Below, in pieces: positions 1-7,228 of a stretch of 14,649 nucleotides of DNA. Where the stretch lies: positions 1-14,649 of the forward strand of contig DAOUUD010000022.1 in assembly GCA_030668345.1 (NCBI GenBank), in the 5' to 3' direction. The notes under the pieces are model-generated. The model did not search any database and was not told the DNA's origin. It worked only from the letters and a program-made list of their open reading frames with translations. The translations under genes were made by a program, and so were the position numbers. This DNA comes from Candidatus Cloacimonadota bacterium (GTDB lineage: Bacteria; Cloacimonadota; Cloacimonadia; Cloacimonadales; TCS61). Numbering within the stretch: position 1 is the stretch's first letter; each line of letters opens with the position of its first letter.

Positions 1-665
1 TCAATGGATTCTCCTCCCAGTAGGGAAGTACTTTTTTCCACGCTTTTTTCTGCCATTTTCTTTGCATCGAATTTACTAAAATCACGTCCGATGACAAATT
101 CCAGGCCAACTCTTTTATCATCCTTTTCCTGGGTAAGTGAAACAACATAGGCATACGCAGCATTATATTTTTCCTCTTTATCCAATCCTTTGCTGTTAGC
201 TATTTTAGAATAAGTTGTACTGTTTCCCATCAAAGCATAAGGAACATTAAAAACGCGTTTATCCGCTTCCAATGCGAATTTTTCCAGGTCTTTGGAAAAT
301 TGGATTTTATCGACAATATCAATTTTATCCAGATCTTCTGAATATACATTTAATTTTGTATCAATTGCCGGATGGTTTTCCAAGATAACTATTTCGTTAT
401 CTTCGGTATATTTTGCGTTTTCCAGTGCTTCGTTTACGATGTTTTTAAATGTAGCTTCTTCAAACTGCTCGGTGTAAGAATATCCTACTTTGCCATCTTT
501 TATCACGCGTACACCGATGCCTTTTGCATCTGCATAATTGAAAGATTCTATCTCCTGCTTGTTTATTCTCACGGAAAATGAGTTATTTGCTGAAAGCAGG
601 ATCTCTATATCGTCTGCTTTATCTTTTGCGAAATCGAATATGAAGTTGAATTCCTTTTCGTACAT
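1..665 (-). CDS. pmbA: PmbA/TldE-type metalloprotease subunit, partial (C-terminal half beyond left edge)
   Basis: About 221 N-terminal residues are visible and the frame is still open at base 1. Family members are about 450 residues, so roughly half is missing. The N-terminus carries the PmbA/TldD-type domain: an SFSVRINKQEIESF stretch, then GIGVRVIKDGKVGYSYT, matching the family's 'GxGvRv...G..g.a.T' pattern. The start is the ATG at 663-665 (minus strand), preceded by a strong AGGAGG that overlaps the tldD stop codon. The gap to tldD is only 9 bases, so the two are almost certainly co-transcribed and co-translated. From family knowledge, TldE/PmbA is the partner of TldD in a heterodimeric protease that trims unfolded or modified peptides (microcin B17 maturation, CcdA turnover in E. 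coli) and itself lacks the HExxxH zinc motif. That half of the protein is mostly outside the window, so the subunit call rests on gene order and the N-terminal match. Confidence 0.88.
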   Translation of the reverse strand, partial: MYEKEFNFIFDFAKDKADDIEILLSANNSFSVRINKQEIESFNYADAKGIGVRVIKDGKVGYSYTEQFEEATFKNIVNEALENAKYTEDNEIVILENHPAIDTKLNVYSEDLDKIDIVDKIQFSKDLEKFALEADKRVFNVPYALMGNSTTYSKIANSKGLDKEEKYNAAYAYVVSLTQEKDDKRVGLEFVIGRDFSKFDAKKMAEKSVEKSTSLLGGESI

Positions 666-674
666 CTTATCCTC

Positions 675-2057
675 CTACTTTCTTCCACCGACTATTATTT
701 CGTCTATTTTGATAGCTGGCTGACCTACGTTTGCGGGAATATTTCCACTTATCGAGCCGCACATTCCCTGCGCCATTGCCAGGTTATCGGCAACCATACT
801 GATCTTCATAATAGCTTCTGCCCCATTGCCTATGAGAGTTGCACCACGAACCGGTTCCGCAATTTTTCCATTTCTAATAATGTAGCCTTCTCCCACTGCA
901 AAGTTGAAGTTTCCTGTACCCGGCATCACAGAACCTCCGCCCATTTTTTTTGCGTAAATTCCATAATTTACAGATTCTATCAAATCTTCTAATTTATTTT
1001 TACCTGGTGCGATGAATGTGTTCCTCATCCTGGAAGTCGGTGCGAATTTATAAGATTGTCTTCTTCCGCTTCCGGTACGTTCATAACCTGTTTTAATGCT
1101 ACCCATTTTATCTACCATGTAAGATTTCAAGATACCATTTTCTATAAGAATAGTTTTCATGGTAGGCATTCCTTCATCATCTATGTTTTCACTACCCCAT
1201 TCATTGGGAATGGTTCCGTCATCAATAGCTGTAACTACCGGATTGGCGATCTGCTTTCCAAGTTTACCGGCAAATACCGAAGCACCTTTAGCTACAGAAG
1301 TAGTTTCCAGAGCATGTCCACAGGCTTCGTGAAATATCACACCACCGAAACCATTATCGATGACTACAGGTAATTTACCACTGGGAGCATAATCGGCTTT
1401 TAGCATGGTAACCGCCATGCGAGCAGTTTTTTCTCCTAATTCAACAGGGTTAAGTTTATTAAAAAATTCATAACCAGCGTGTCTTCCCGGATTTTCGCCT
1501 CCAGTTTGCTTTTCCTTTCCGTCGGATGCAATGGAACGGACTGGAACGCGGGAATATGTTCGGCTATCCTCTGCCCATAATCCTTCACTATTAGCAATAA
1601 GAACCTTCTGCATTTTTTCCAGGAAGTTGATATCAACCTGTGCTATCAGTTTGTTGTAATTACGGGAAGCTTCATTGATCTTTCGAATAAAATCGATCTT
1701 ATCGCTTTTGGAAACAGTGTTATTGGGTATTTGAATGGGGTGAATATTCTCGAATTCAAATTTTGTGAGGTCGACCGGTTGAATAATAGATTTTCCTTTG
1801 GCAGCTTTGCTCACAGCATCAGCAGCAGCCAGAAGTGATTTTTCGCTTAGATCGTTCGTATAGGCATAAATGGCTGTAGTTCCATAAAAAACTCTTACTC
1901 CGGCACCGAAATCTTTACCGACAATATTCTGTTTTGTTTTATTATCATAAAAATTAATGCGGGAATTGTAGGTATCTTCCACGAATATTTCTGCGAAATC
2001 CGCACCATTGGAAAGAGCTTTATCGATCACTTTTTCGATAAGTTTTTTTTCTATCAT
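675..2057 (-). CDS. tldD: TldD zinc metalloprotease subunit
   Basis: The protein has 460 residues (E. coli TldD about 481). The metal-binding HExxxH motif of the TldD family is present as HEACGH at residues 243-248, in the context GGVIFHEACGHALE. The N-terminal PmbA/TldD domain is recognisable at GAGVRVFYGTTAIYAYT (51-67), and the C-terminal signature ends NVGQPAIKIDEIIVGG. The start ATG follows GGGAGGATAA, a strong ribosome binding site, with an A8 run in codons 3-5. TldD supplies the catalytic zinc site and works with TldE/PmbA, encoded 9 bases downstream, as a cytoplasmic peptidase that degrades unfolded peptide segments. No modified-peptide precursor gene is visible next to the pair, so a general housekeeping protease role is more likely than dedicated maturation of a peptide natural product. 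This is inference; the unseen side of pmbA would need checking. Confidence 0.95.
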   Translation of the reverse strand: MIEKKLIEKVIDKALSNGADFAEIFVEDTYNSRINFYDNKTKQNIVGKDFGAGVRVFYGTTAIYAYTNDLSEKSLLAAADAVSKAAKGKSIIQPVDLTKFEFENIHPIQIPNNTVSKSDKIDFIRKINEASRNYNKLIAQVDINFLEKMQKVLIANSEGLWAEDSRTYSRVPVRSIASDGKEKQTGGENPGRHAGYEFFNKLNPVELGEKTARMAVTMLKADYAPSGKLPVVIDNGFGGVIFHEACGHALETTSVAKGASVFAGKLGKQIANPVVTAIDDGTIPNEWGSENIDDEGMPTMKTILIENGILKSYMVDKMGSIKTGYERTGSGRRQSYKFAPTSRMRNTFIAPGKNKLEDLIESVNYGIYAKKMGGGSVMPGTGNFNFAVGEGYIIRNGKIAEPVRGATLIGNGAEAIMKISMVADNLAMAQGMCGSISGNIPANVGQPAIKIDEIIVGGRK

Positions 2058-2231
2058 TTATCCTCCCTGAGAGTTTGTTTTTTAAAAGATGAAAAATTGC
2101 TAAACCCTTATGGTGTCAAGCATAATATTTCGTAACTTACTTATAGCTATTAATTTGTGATTTTAATTTGACAAATTCACCGTTCAGCGAAAATTGACCG
2201 CGAATTAGCAGTAAATAAAGGTATAAAATAT
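2058..2231. promoter_or_regulatory. Divergent intergenic region, tldD | der
   Basis: This 174-base AT-rich gap separates two outward-reading operons, so it must hold both promoters. On the plus strand a perfect TTGACA lies at 2168-2173; the best -10-like match, GAAAAT at 2189-2194, leaves only a 15-base spacer, so it is weak. On the minus strand TTGACA (plus-strand 2119-2114) is followed only by poor -10-like sequences such as TTTCAT at a 19-base spacing. A perfect 13-base palindrome, AATTTG-A-CAAATT, at 2165-2177 overlaps the plus-strand -35, and TTAATTTG occurs twice (2150-2157 and 2163-2170). No terminator, RNA gene or coding sequence was recognised here. Exact promoter positions are tentative. 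Confidence 0.4.
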
Positions 2232-3557
2232 ATGAAAAAAAGTGTGGTCGCAATAGTTGGCAGACCCAATGTAGGTAAATCAACACTCTTCAATAGGATA
2301 TGCCGTAAACGCAGTGCAATTGTGGATTTTGAAGAGGGTGTAACGCGTGATCGAAAATACGAAGACGCTGAATGGACAGGACAATACTTTGTTGTGGTAG
2401 ATACCGGGGGCATCATTCCCAAATCTTCAAACAGCATTGATAAAGCCGTTAAATTCCAGGCAGAGGTCGCTATCGAAGAAGCAGATCTGATACTGTTCAT
2501 GGTAGATGCCAAAACCGGCACCACAGATATCGATATGGAAATTGCACGAATTCTTTCCGATCAAAGAGAGAAAGTGATGCTGGTAGCAAATAAAGTGGAC
2601 AGCGAAAAGGACGAACTGGAAATATATAATTTCATGCAGCTTGGCTTTGGCGAGCCATTTGCTATTGCCGCTATTCAGGGCAGGAATATCGGGAATTTTC
2701 TGGATGAAGTGATCAAACATATCAATGCAGTAACTTCCCCACCGGAAGAGGAAGATTCTATAAAGATAGCTATTGTAGGAAAACCAAACGTAGGTAAATC
2801 ATCCCTGGTTAACCGCATTACCGGGCAGGATATCAATATTGTAACAGATATTCCCGGTACCACACGAGATTCTATAGATACATCTATCACTCATTTTGGT
2901 AAAAAATACACATTCATCGATACTGCCGGACTAAGACGGAAAAAACGCATTAAATATGGTGTGGAATATTTCAGTACCATGCGTACTATAGAAAGCATTA
3001 ACCGGGCAGACGTTGTCCTTATCATTCTGGATGCAACCAGCGAAATCTCTACACAGGATCAAAAGATCGTTTCGTATGCAGCACGTAATTTCAAGGATAT
3101 TATTATTCTTTACAATAAATGGGATTTGATTGAAAAGACCAATGTTACCGTCGGTGAATATATCAAGAAAATCCGTTCTGAACTGAGGTTCGTGGAATTT
3201 GCTCCTGTTGTATTTCTTTCTGCATTAACCGGTCAAAGGGTATCAAAGATATTAGATTTGATACTGAAGGTGGAAGAGGAAAGCAGGAAACGCATCCCAA
3301 CCTCGGAATTGAACAGATTCCTGGAAAAAGTAATTGGGAAATTCCCACCCACTCATTCCAGCGGAAAGCATACAAAGATATATTTTTGCACTCAGGTAAA
3401 AACGCATCCTCCTACTTTTGTTTTCTTCTGCAATGATCCAAAATTGATAACCACGCATTACAAGCGTTATTTGAATAATCAGTTGCGTGAAAAATTCAAA
3501 TTTGAAGGAGCATCTATAAAAATATTTTTCAGGGGAAGATCTGCGGATGATCTATAA
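2232..3557 (+). CDS. der: Ribosome-assembly GTPase Der (EngA)
   Basis: 441 residues with the diagnostic tandem G domains. In the first, the P-loop GRPNVGKS is at 10-17, DTGG at 57-60 and NKVD at 120-123. In the second, GKPNVGKS is at 183-190, DTAG at 230-233 and NKWD at 295-298, followed by SAL near 330. A KH-like C-terminal domain (about 355-441) ends with the family pattern RYLNNQLREKFKFEGASIKI...FRGR. Der is an essential GTPase that binds the 50S subunit during late assembly. Length and motifs are complete. The ATG at 2232 has only a weak AAGG about 8-10 bases upstream. It is the first gene of the plus-strand block and its last codons overlap plsY by 11 bases, suggesting translational coupling. 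Confidence 0.97.
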   Translation: MKKSVVAIVGRPNVGKSTLFNRICRKRSAIVDFEEGVTRDRKYEDAEWTGQYFVVVDTGGIIPKSSNSIDKAVKFQAEVAIEEADLILFMVDAKTGTTDIDMEIARILSDQREKVMLVANKVDSEKDELEIYNFMQLGFGEPFAIAAIQGRNIGNFLDEVIKHINAVTSPPEEEDSIKIAIVGKPNVGKSSLVNRITGQDINIVTDIPGTTRDSIDTSITHFGKKYTFIDTAGLRRKKRIKYGVEYFSTMRTIESINRADVVLIILDATSEISTQDQKIVSYAARNFKDIIILYNKWDLIEKTNVTVGEYIKKIRSELRFVEFAPVVFLSALTGQRVSKILDLILKVEEESRKRIPTSELNRFLEKVIGKFPPTHSSGKHTKIYFCTQVKTHPPTFVFFCNDPKLITTHYKRYLNNQLREKFKFEGASIKIFFRGRSADDL

Positions 3558-4176
3558 AACATTAATTTCTTTTGTATTCGCCTATTTATTAGGCAGTATT
3601 CCAACAAGTTTTCTAATGGGAAAACTTATTAAAGGCATAGACATTCGTGAGTATGGCAGCGGTAATGTGGGTGCCACAAATGCTCTAAGAGTTTTGGGAA
3701 CAAAGATAGGGATCATAACTCTGCTCATCGATATTGGAAAGGGGTTCTTAGCTATACAGATCGGGAAATTACTCGTTTCCGAACCATCAAATCTCTTTCT
3801 AATTGGCACGGGTCTCTTTGGCATCATAGGTCACATTTTCACTATCTTCCTCAAGTTCAAGGGTGGAAAAGGTGTAGCAACATCGGCTGGAGTGTTCATT
3901 GCTCTTTCACCGCTACCTGTTGCAATTGCACTGGTTGTTTTTTTGGTTACAGTATGGCTGAGTAAATATGTATCTCTTGGTTCGATGGTGGCAGCGTTCG
4001 TGTTTTTCCTGGTTGAGCTTATTGTTAACGTAAGAAACAGATTTGCAAATTTTGAATTATTAATCTTTATCTTTCTTTTAATGGTCTTTATCTTCATACG
4101 GCACAAAGCTAATATTAAAAGAATAATTGACGGCAATGAAAATAGGATTAGTTTTAGAGACAGGAGAGATAATTAA
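3547..4176 (+). CDS. plsY: Glycerol-3-phosphate acyltransferase PlsY
   Basis: A 209-residue, strongly hydrophobic protein with several membrane spans and the three conserved PlsY loops: GSGNVGATN (37-45), KFKGGKGVAT (103-112, the substrate and phosphate-binding glycine loop) and RHKANIKRIIDGNE (185-198). PlsY is an integral inner-membrane enzyme that transfers the acyl group from acyl-phosphate (made by PlsX) to position 1 of glycerol-3-phosphate, giving lysophosphatidate, the first step of phospholipid synthesis. The ATG at 3547 lies inside the end of der (11-base overlap) with AGGGGAAG upstream. The stop overlaps the purF start by one base (TAATG). plsX is not in the window. Confidence 0.96.
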   Translation: MIYKTLISFVFAYLLGSIPTSFLMGKLIKGIDIREYGSGNVGATNALRVLGTKIGIITLLIDIGKGFLAIQIGKLLVSEPSNLFLIGTGLFGIIGHIFTIFLKFKGGKGVATSAGVFIALSPLPVAIALVVFLVTVWLSKYVSLGSMVAAFVFFLVELIVNVRNRFANFELLIFIFLLMVFIFIRHKANIKRIIDGNENRISFRDRRDN

Positions 4177-5537
4177 TGTGCGGGATCATCGGAGTTTTTA
4201 ATAATAAGAGATCAGCGGAACTGGCAACTCTGGGGTTATTTGCTGAACAACATCGCGGACAGGAAAGCTGCGGAATGGCTGTGAACAGTGGCACTACTAT
4301 CAAACTCAGAAAGAAAATGGGTTTGGTTAAAGAGGTTTTCAATCCACATAAGCTTGATTTCCTGATAGGTCATATTGCCATTGGTCATGTACGTTATCCT
4401 ACACGGGGAGCGTCGTCTATATATAATTCCCAACCTCATATTGTAGAAACTCTCTCCGGTCCTTCTTATGCCCTGACAAGTAACGGTGATATTGTAAATT
4501 ATGCAGAACTACGCAAGGAATTGGAAGAAAAGGGCGTTTACTTTGCCAGCAGTAATGATGGAGAACTCCTAATAAAATACATTGTCTATCACGTTGAAAA
4601 AGAAAACTACAGTATCACAGATGCAATAAAACAATTAATGAAAAATGTAAAGGGAGCTTATTCCAGTATACTTGCCACCAAAACTGAAATGTACACTTTT
4701 CGCGATCCTTATGGTTTTCGTCCCTTGAGCTATGGCAAAACAAAGGAAGGAACATTCGTTGTAGCTTCAGAAAGTTGTGCACTGGATATTCTTTACATGG
4801 ATTGGATAAAAGAAGTTGAACCGGCTGAAATCCTGATTTGTATAAATAATAGCATTGAATCTATCCATCAGAATCCAAACGATTTCCGGAAAACAAAAAC
4901 AAACCGACACTGTATTTTCGAACATATCTATTTTTCTCGACCGGATAGTTTCATTTTCGGTGAGAACGTGTATAAAGTACGGGAAAAGATAGGTTCCCAA
5001 CTGGCAAAAGCTGATGATCTCAAACCGGATGCAGTAGTACCTGTCCCCGATTCTTCAAATTTCATTGCTCTGGGTTATGCCAAACAAAAAGGAGTTCCTT
5101 TTGAATTTGGATTGATCCGAAATCATTATGTAGGTAGAACTTTCATTAAACCGGAACAGACCATTCGTGATGAAAGTGTATATCAGAAATTTAACGTTCT
5201 TCCTAACTTTTTCGATGGTAAAAAAATTGTCTTGATAGATGACTCCATTGTACGTGGTACAACCATCCGCAAATTGGTTAAAATGATTAAAGAAGCAGGT
5301 GCTAAGGAAGTTCATGTCAGGATAGGTTCTCCACCGGTTAAATTTTCCTGCTTTTATGGTATAGATACACCTACCCGCGAAGAGTTGATAGCCAATAATA
5401 AGAGTATCAAAAAAATTCGTAAATTCATAGATGCTGATTCTTTAGAATATCTTGAGATAGACGATCTTAGAAAGACTGTTTCCAAACCCCAGGATTATTG
5501 TTGTGCCTGTTTCGACGGAAACTACCCGGTAAGATAA
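4176..5537 (+). CDS. purF: Amidophosphoribosyltransferase PurF, probable [4Fe-4S] type
   Basis: The 453-residue protein catalyses the first committed step of purine synthesis: PRPP plus glutamine to 5-phosphoribosylamine. The N-terminal glutaminase domain starts MCGIIGVF, so Cys2 becomes the nucleophile after methionine removal. QHRGQESCG (25-33) and GHVRYPTRG (70-78) are typical of the class II amidotransferase fold. The C-terminal phosphoribosyltransferase domain has the PRPP loop VLIDDSIVRGTT (352-363). Four cysteines sit where the Bacillus-type enzyme binds a [4Fe-4S] cluster: C246 in CIFEHIYFSRPDS, C392 just before FYGID, and C442/C445 in the terminal CCACF...YP motif. Unlike the B. subtilis protein there is no N-terminal propeptide. 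An AGGAGA ribosome binding site precedes the ATG. The next gene starts one base after the stop. Confidence 0.97.
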   Translation: MCGIIGVFNNKRSAELATLGLFAEQHRGQESCGMAVNSGTTIKLRKKMGLVKEVFNPHKLDFLIGHIAIGHVRYPTRGASSIYNSQPHIVETLSGPSYALTSNGDIVNYAELRKELEEKGVYFASSNDGELLIKYIVYHVEKENYSITDAIKQLMKNVKGAYSSILATKTEMYTFRDPYGFRPLSYGKTKEGTFVVASESCALDILYMDWIKEVEPAEILICINNSIESIHQNPNDFRKTKTNRHCIFEHIYFSRPDSFIFGENVYKVREKIGSQLAKADDLKPDAVVPVPDSSNFIALGYAKQKGVPFEFGLIRNHYVGRTFIKPEQTIRDESVYQKFNVLPNFFDGKKIVLIDDSIVRGTTIRKLVKMIKEAGAKEVHVRIGSPPVKFSCFYGIDTPTREELIANNKSIKKIRKFIDADSLEYLEIDDLRKTVSKPQDYCCACFDGNYPVR

Positions 5538-5538
5538 T

Positions 5539-6003
5539 ATGAAATTAAAAACATGGATTGAAATTGAAATCATCATAAAAAATTTGAAAGCTGTCGGTAA
5601 AAAAATAGTATTTACTAACGGTTGCTTTGATATCATCCATGCAGGACATGTAGAATATCTGCAGGAAGCAGCAGAATTGGGCGATGTTCTCATCATTGGG
5701 TTGAATAGCGATAAATCGGTGAAAAGGTTGAAAGGTTCCAATCGTCCCATAAATTCCCAAATAGATAGAGCAAAAGTTTTATCTGGACTTGCAACAGTTT
5801 CTTATATCGTTATATTTGAAGATGATACGCCTTACATGTTAATAGATCACATCAAACCTGATGTATTGGTAAAAGGTGGAGATTGGAAACCTAAAGAGAT
5901 AGTGGGTTCAGATATCGTTCTGGCAAATGGTGGTAGCGTACGAAGCCTTTCCTATAAAGAAGGAAACTCCACATCATCGATAATAAACAAAATGAAGGAA
6001 TAA
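5539..6003 (+). CDS. rfaE2: D-beta-D-heptose 1-phosphate adenylyltransferase, stand-alone (RfaE2/HldC type)
   Basis: 154 residues, equivalent to the C-terminal nucleotidyltransferase half of E. coli HldE. The N-terminal motif FTNGCFDIIHAGHVEYL contains the cytidylyltransferase-family HxGH (34-37). It is followed by GLNSDKSVKRLKG (54-66), RP near 69-70, VLVKGGDW (109-116) and the C-terminal NSTSSIINK, which stands for the family ISTSxII motif. The predicted reaction is adenylylation of heptose-1-phosphate to ADP-heptose, a precursor of lipopolysaccharide inner core or S-layer glycan. The kinase half (HldA) is absent here and would have to be encoded elsewhere. A glycerol-3-phosphate cytidylyltransferase-like role is the main alternative, but the KGGDW and STSSII signatures favour the heptose enzyme. 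It starts 1 base after purF and its TAA is directly followed by the next ATG. Confidence 0.87.
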   Translation: MKLKTWIEIEIIIKNLKAVGKKIVFTNGCFDIIHAGHVEYLQEAAELGDVLIIGLNSDKSVKRLKGSNRPINSQIDRAKVLSGLATVSYIVIFEDDTPYMLIDHIKPDVLVKGGDWKPKEIVGSDIVLANGGSVRSLSYKEGNSTSSIINKMKE

Positions 6004-6423
6004 ATGGAAAACCAACACGAAGATCTGGCCGTAGTAAAAAAGATGAAAGATGGATTTGTTTATATTGAAATGCAAACCAGTGGATCTTGTGATAAATGTG
6101 CTATGCATGGTGTTTGCCATGGTATGGATAAAAAGTTACAACATAAGATAAAAACAGATATGGAACTAAGCGAAGGTGATTTCATAAGAGTGCATGTTTC
6201 TGCCAGTATGCGGATTTTCTCTTCTTTCATTATTTTTATTTTCCCTATCCTATCGATGTTGTTATTCTATGGTTTGGGAAAATATTTATTCCGGTTTTCA
6301 GAGAATTTTTCAATACTTTTTTCTTTCGCTGGTTTAGTGTTAAGTGGAATCACAATTTATTTTATTGATAAAAAATACACTGAAAAGATCAAATTTGAAA
6401 TTATTGAAAAGGTGGAAAAATGA
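6004..6423 (+). CDS. RseC/MucC-family membrane protein
   Basis: 139 residues. The N-terminal soluble part has the cysteine signature SGSCDKCAMHGVCHG (C29, C32, C38), like the SxCxxC...C cluster of RseC/MucC proteins. Two membrane spans follow, at about 71-91 and 101-121, separated by a short loop, with a charged tail. In E. coli RseC sits with sigma-E regulators and also helps maintain the SoxR-reducing (Rsx/Rnf) complex; in other phyla members are often near Rnf genes. Neither sigma-E nor Rnf genes are visible here. The cysteines could bind a metal or Fe-S cluster, which is inference. The ATG follows the previous TAA directly, with AAGGAA just ahead of that stop. The TGA overlaps the folB ATG by 4 bases. 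Family assignment is fairly sure; function in this organism is not. Confidence 0.8.
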   Translation: MENQHEDLAVVKKMKDGFVYIEMQTSGSCDKCAMHGVCHGMDKKLQHKIKTDMELSEGDFIRVHVSASMRIFSSFIIFIFPILSMLLFYGLGKYLFRFSENFSILFSFAGLVLSGITIYFIDKKYTEKIKFEIIEKVEK

Positions 6424-6776
6424 AGATTCATTTACATGAAATGGTTTTTTACGGTTATCATGGAGTTCATCCTGAAGAGCGAAAACTTGGCCAGCGTTTC
6501 ATTGTGAATTTTTCATATGAATCCGATTCTGCCCATGACAAAGAGATTAAACATCTGGAAGATACGATAGACTATACTAAAGTTTATGAAATTATTAAGC
6601 ATACTTTAGAAAAGAAAGAATTTTATTTATTAGAAGTATGTGCAAATACTATTCTTGATTCGATCTTGAAAAATTTTCCCACAATAATCTGGGCAAATGT
6701 AAAGATCAAAAAACCAGCCGTTCCTATAAACGGATCGTTAAGTTCCGTAGAAGTAGAAATGGAAAGAAGCCGATGA
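6420..6776 (+). CDS. folB: Dihydroneopterin aldolase FolB
   Basis: 118 residues, the usual length. The N-terminal FYGYHGVHPEERKLGQRF (10-27) carries the catalytic glutamate (about E20). The DTIDYTKVY segment (48-56) gives the conserved tyrosine (Y52). LLEVCA (70-75) supplies the pterin-binding E72, and KIKKPAVPI (95-103) contains the conserved lysine (K98). FolB cleaves 7,8-dihydroneopterin to 6-hydroxymethyl-7,8-dihydropterin and glycolaldehyde in folate synthesis. A good AAGGTGGA ribosome binding site lies upstream, and both ends overlap neighbours by 4 bases (ATGA). The next enzyme of the pathway, FolK, is encoded immediately downstream, which supports the assignment over other members of the T-fold family. 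Confidence 0.94.
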   Translation: MKIHLHEMVFYGYHGVHPEERKLGQRFIVNFSYESDSAHDKEIKHLEDTIDYTKVYEIIKHTLEKKEFYLLEVCANTILDSILKNFPTIIWANVKIKKPAVPINGSLSSVEVEMERSR

Positions 6777-7228
6777 TCTGTTACCTGGGTCTGGGTTCCA
6801 ATCTTGGCAATAAAGAAGAAAACATTAAGAATGCCATTTCCAGGCTATCTTCCGACCCGGATATACTACTCAAAACAAGAAGTTCAATGATCGAAACTAA
6901 ACCCTACGGTAATATCGTTCAACCTGATTTCATTAATAGTGTTATCGAAATCGAAACAGATATTTCTGCAGTAAATCTACTTTCCAAATGCCTTACTGTG
7001 GAAAATGAAATTGGCAGGAAAAGAAATGAAAAATGGGGTCCAAGAACGATCGATATTGATATTCTTTTTTATGGGGAAACAACTGTAAACTTGAAACAAC
7101 TCACTGTTCCCCATCCTGACCTGCATAATAGAGAATTTGTTCTGCACTCTTTAAATGAGATCTGCCCGGATTTTATTCACCCGGTATTTAATAAAAAAAT
7201 TGAAGAAATATACTTGGAGCTTAAATGA
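6773..7228 (+). CDS. folK: 6-hydroxymethyl-7,8-dihydropterin pyrophosphokinase FolK (HPPK)
   Basis: 151 residues. The N-terminus YLGLGSNLGNKEENI (4-18) is the typical HPPK start. The core GRKRNEKWGPRTIDIDILFYG (81-101) contains the basic residues R82 and R84 and the magnesium-binding aspartates D94 and D96. VPHPDLHNREFVL (112-124) completes the active site. The enzyme transfers pyrophosphate from ATP to 6-hydroxymethyl-dihydropterin, the product of FolB encoded just upstream. The dihydropteroate synthase gene folP, often adjacent or fused, is not in the window. The start overlaps the folB stop and the stop overlaps the next start, both as ATGA, so the three genes look translationally coupled. 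Confidence 0.96.
   Translation: MICYLGLGSNLGNKEENIKNAISRLSSDPDILLKTRSSMIETKPYGNIVQPDFINSVIEIETDISAVNLLSKCLTVENEIGRKRNEKWGPRTIDIDILFYGETTVNLKQLTVPHPDLHNREFVLHSLNEICPDFIHPVFNKKIEEIYLELK

Noticed and set aside
292..723. Plus-strand open frames across the pmbA and tldD region
   Set aside because: They are antisense to well-conserved coding sequence, have no ribosome binding sites and resemble no family.
1056..1373. A 105-codon plus-strand frame opposite tldD
   Set aside because: It lies wholly antisense to the conserved HEACGH region and has low-complexity, non-protein-like composition.
2177..2524. A 115-codon minus-strand frame running from the intergenic region into the start of der
   Set aside because: Most of it is antisense to the first Der GTPase motif region; no homology is recognised and no ribosome binding site is seen.
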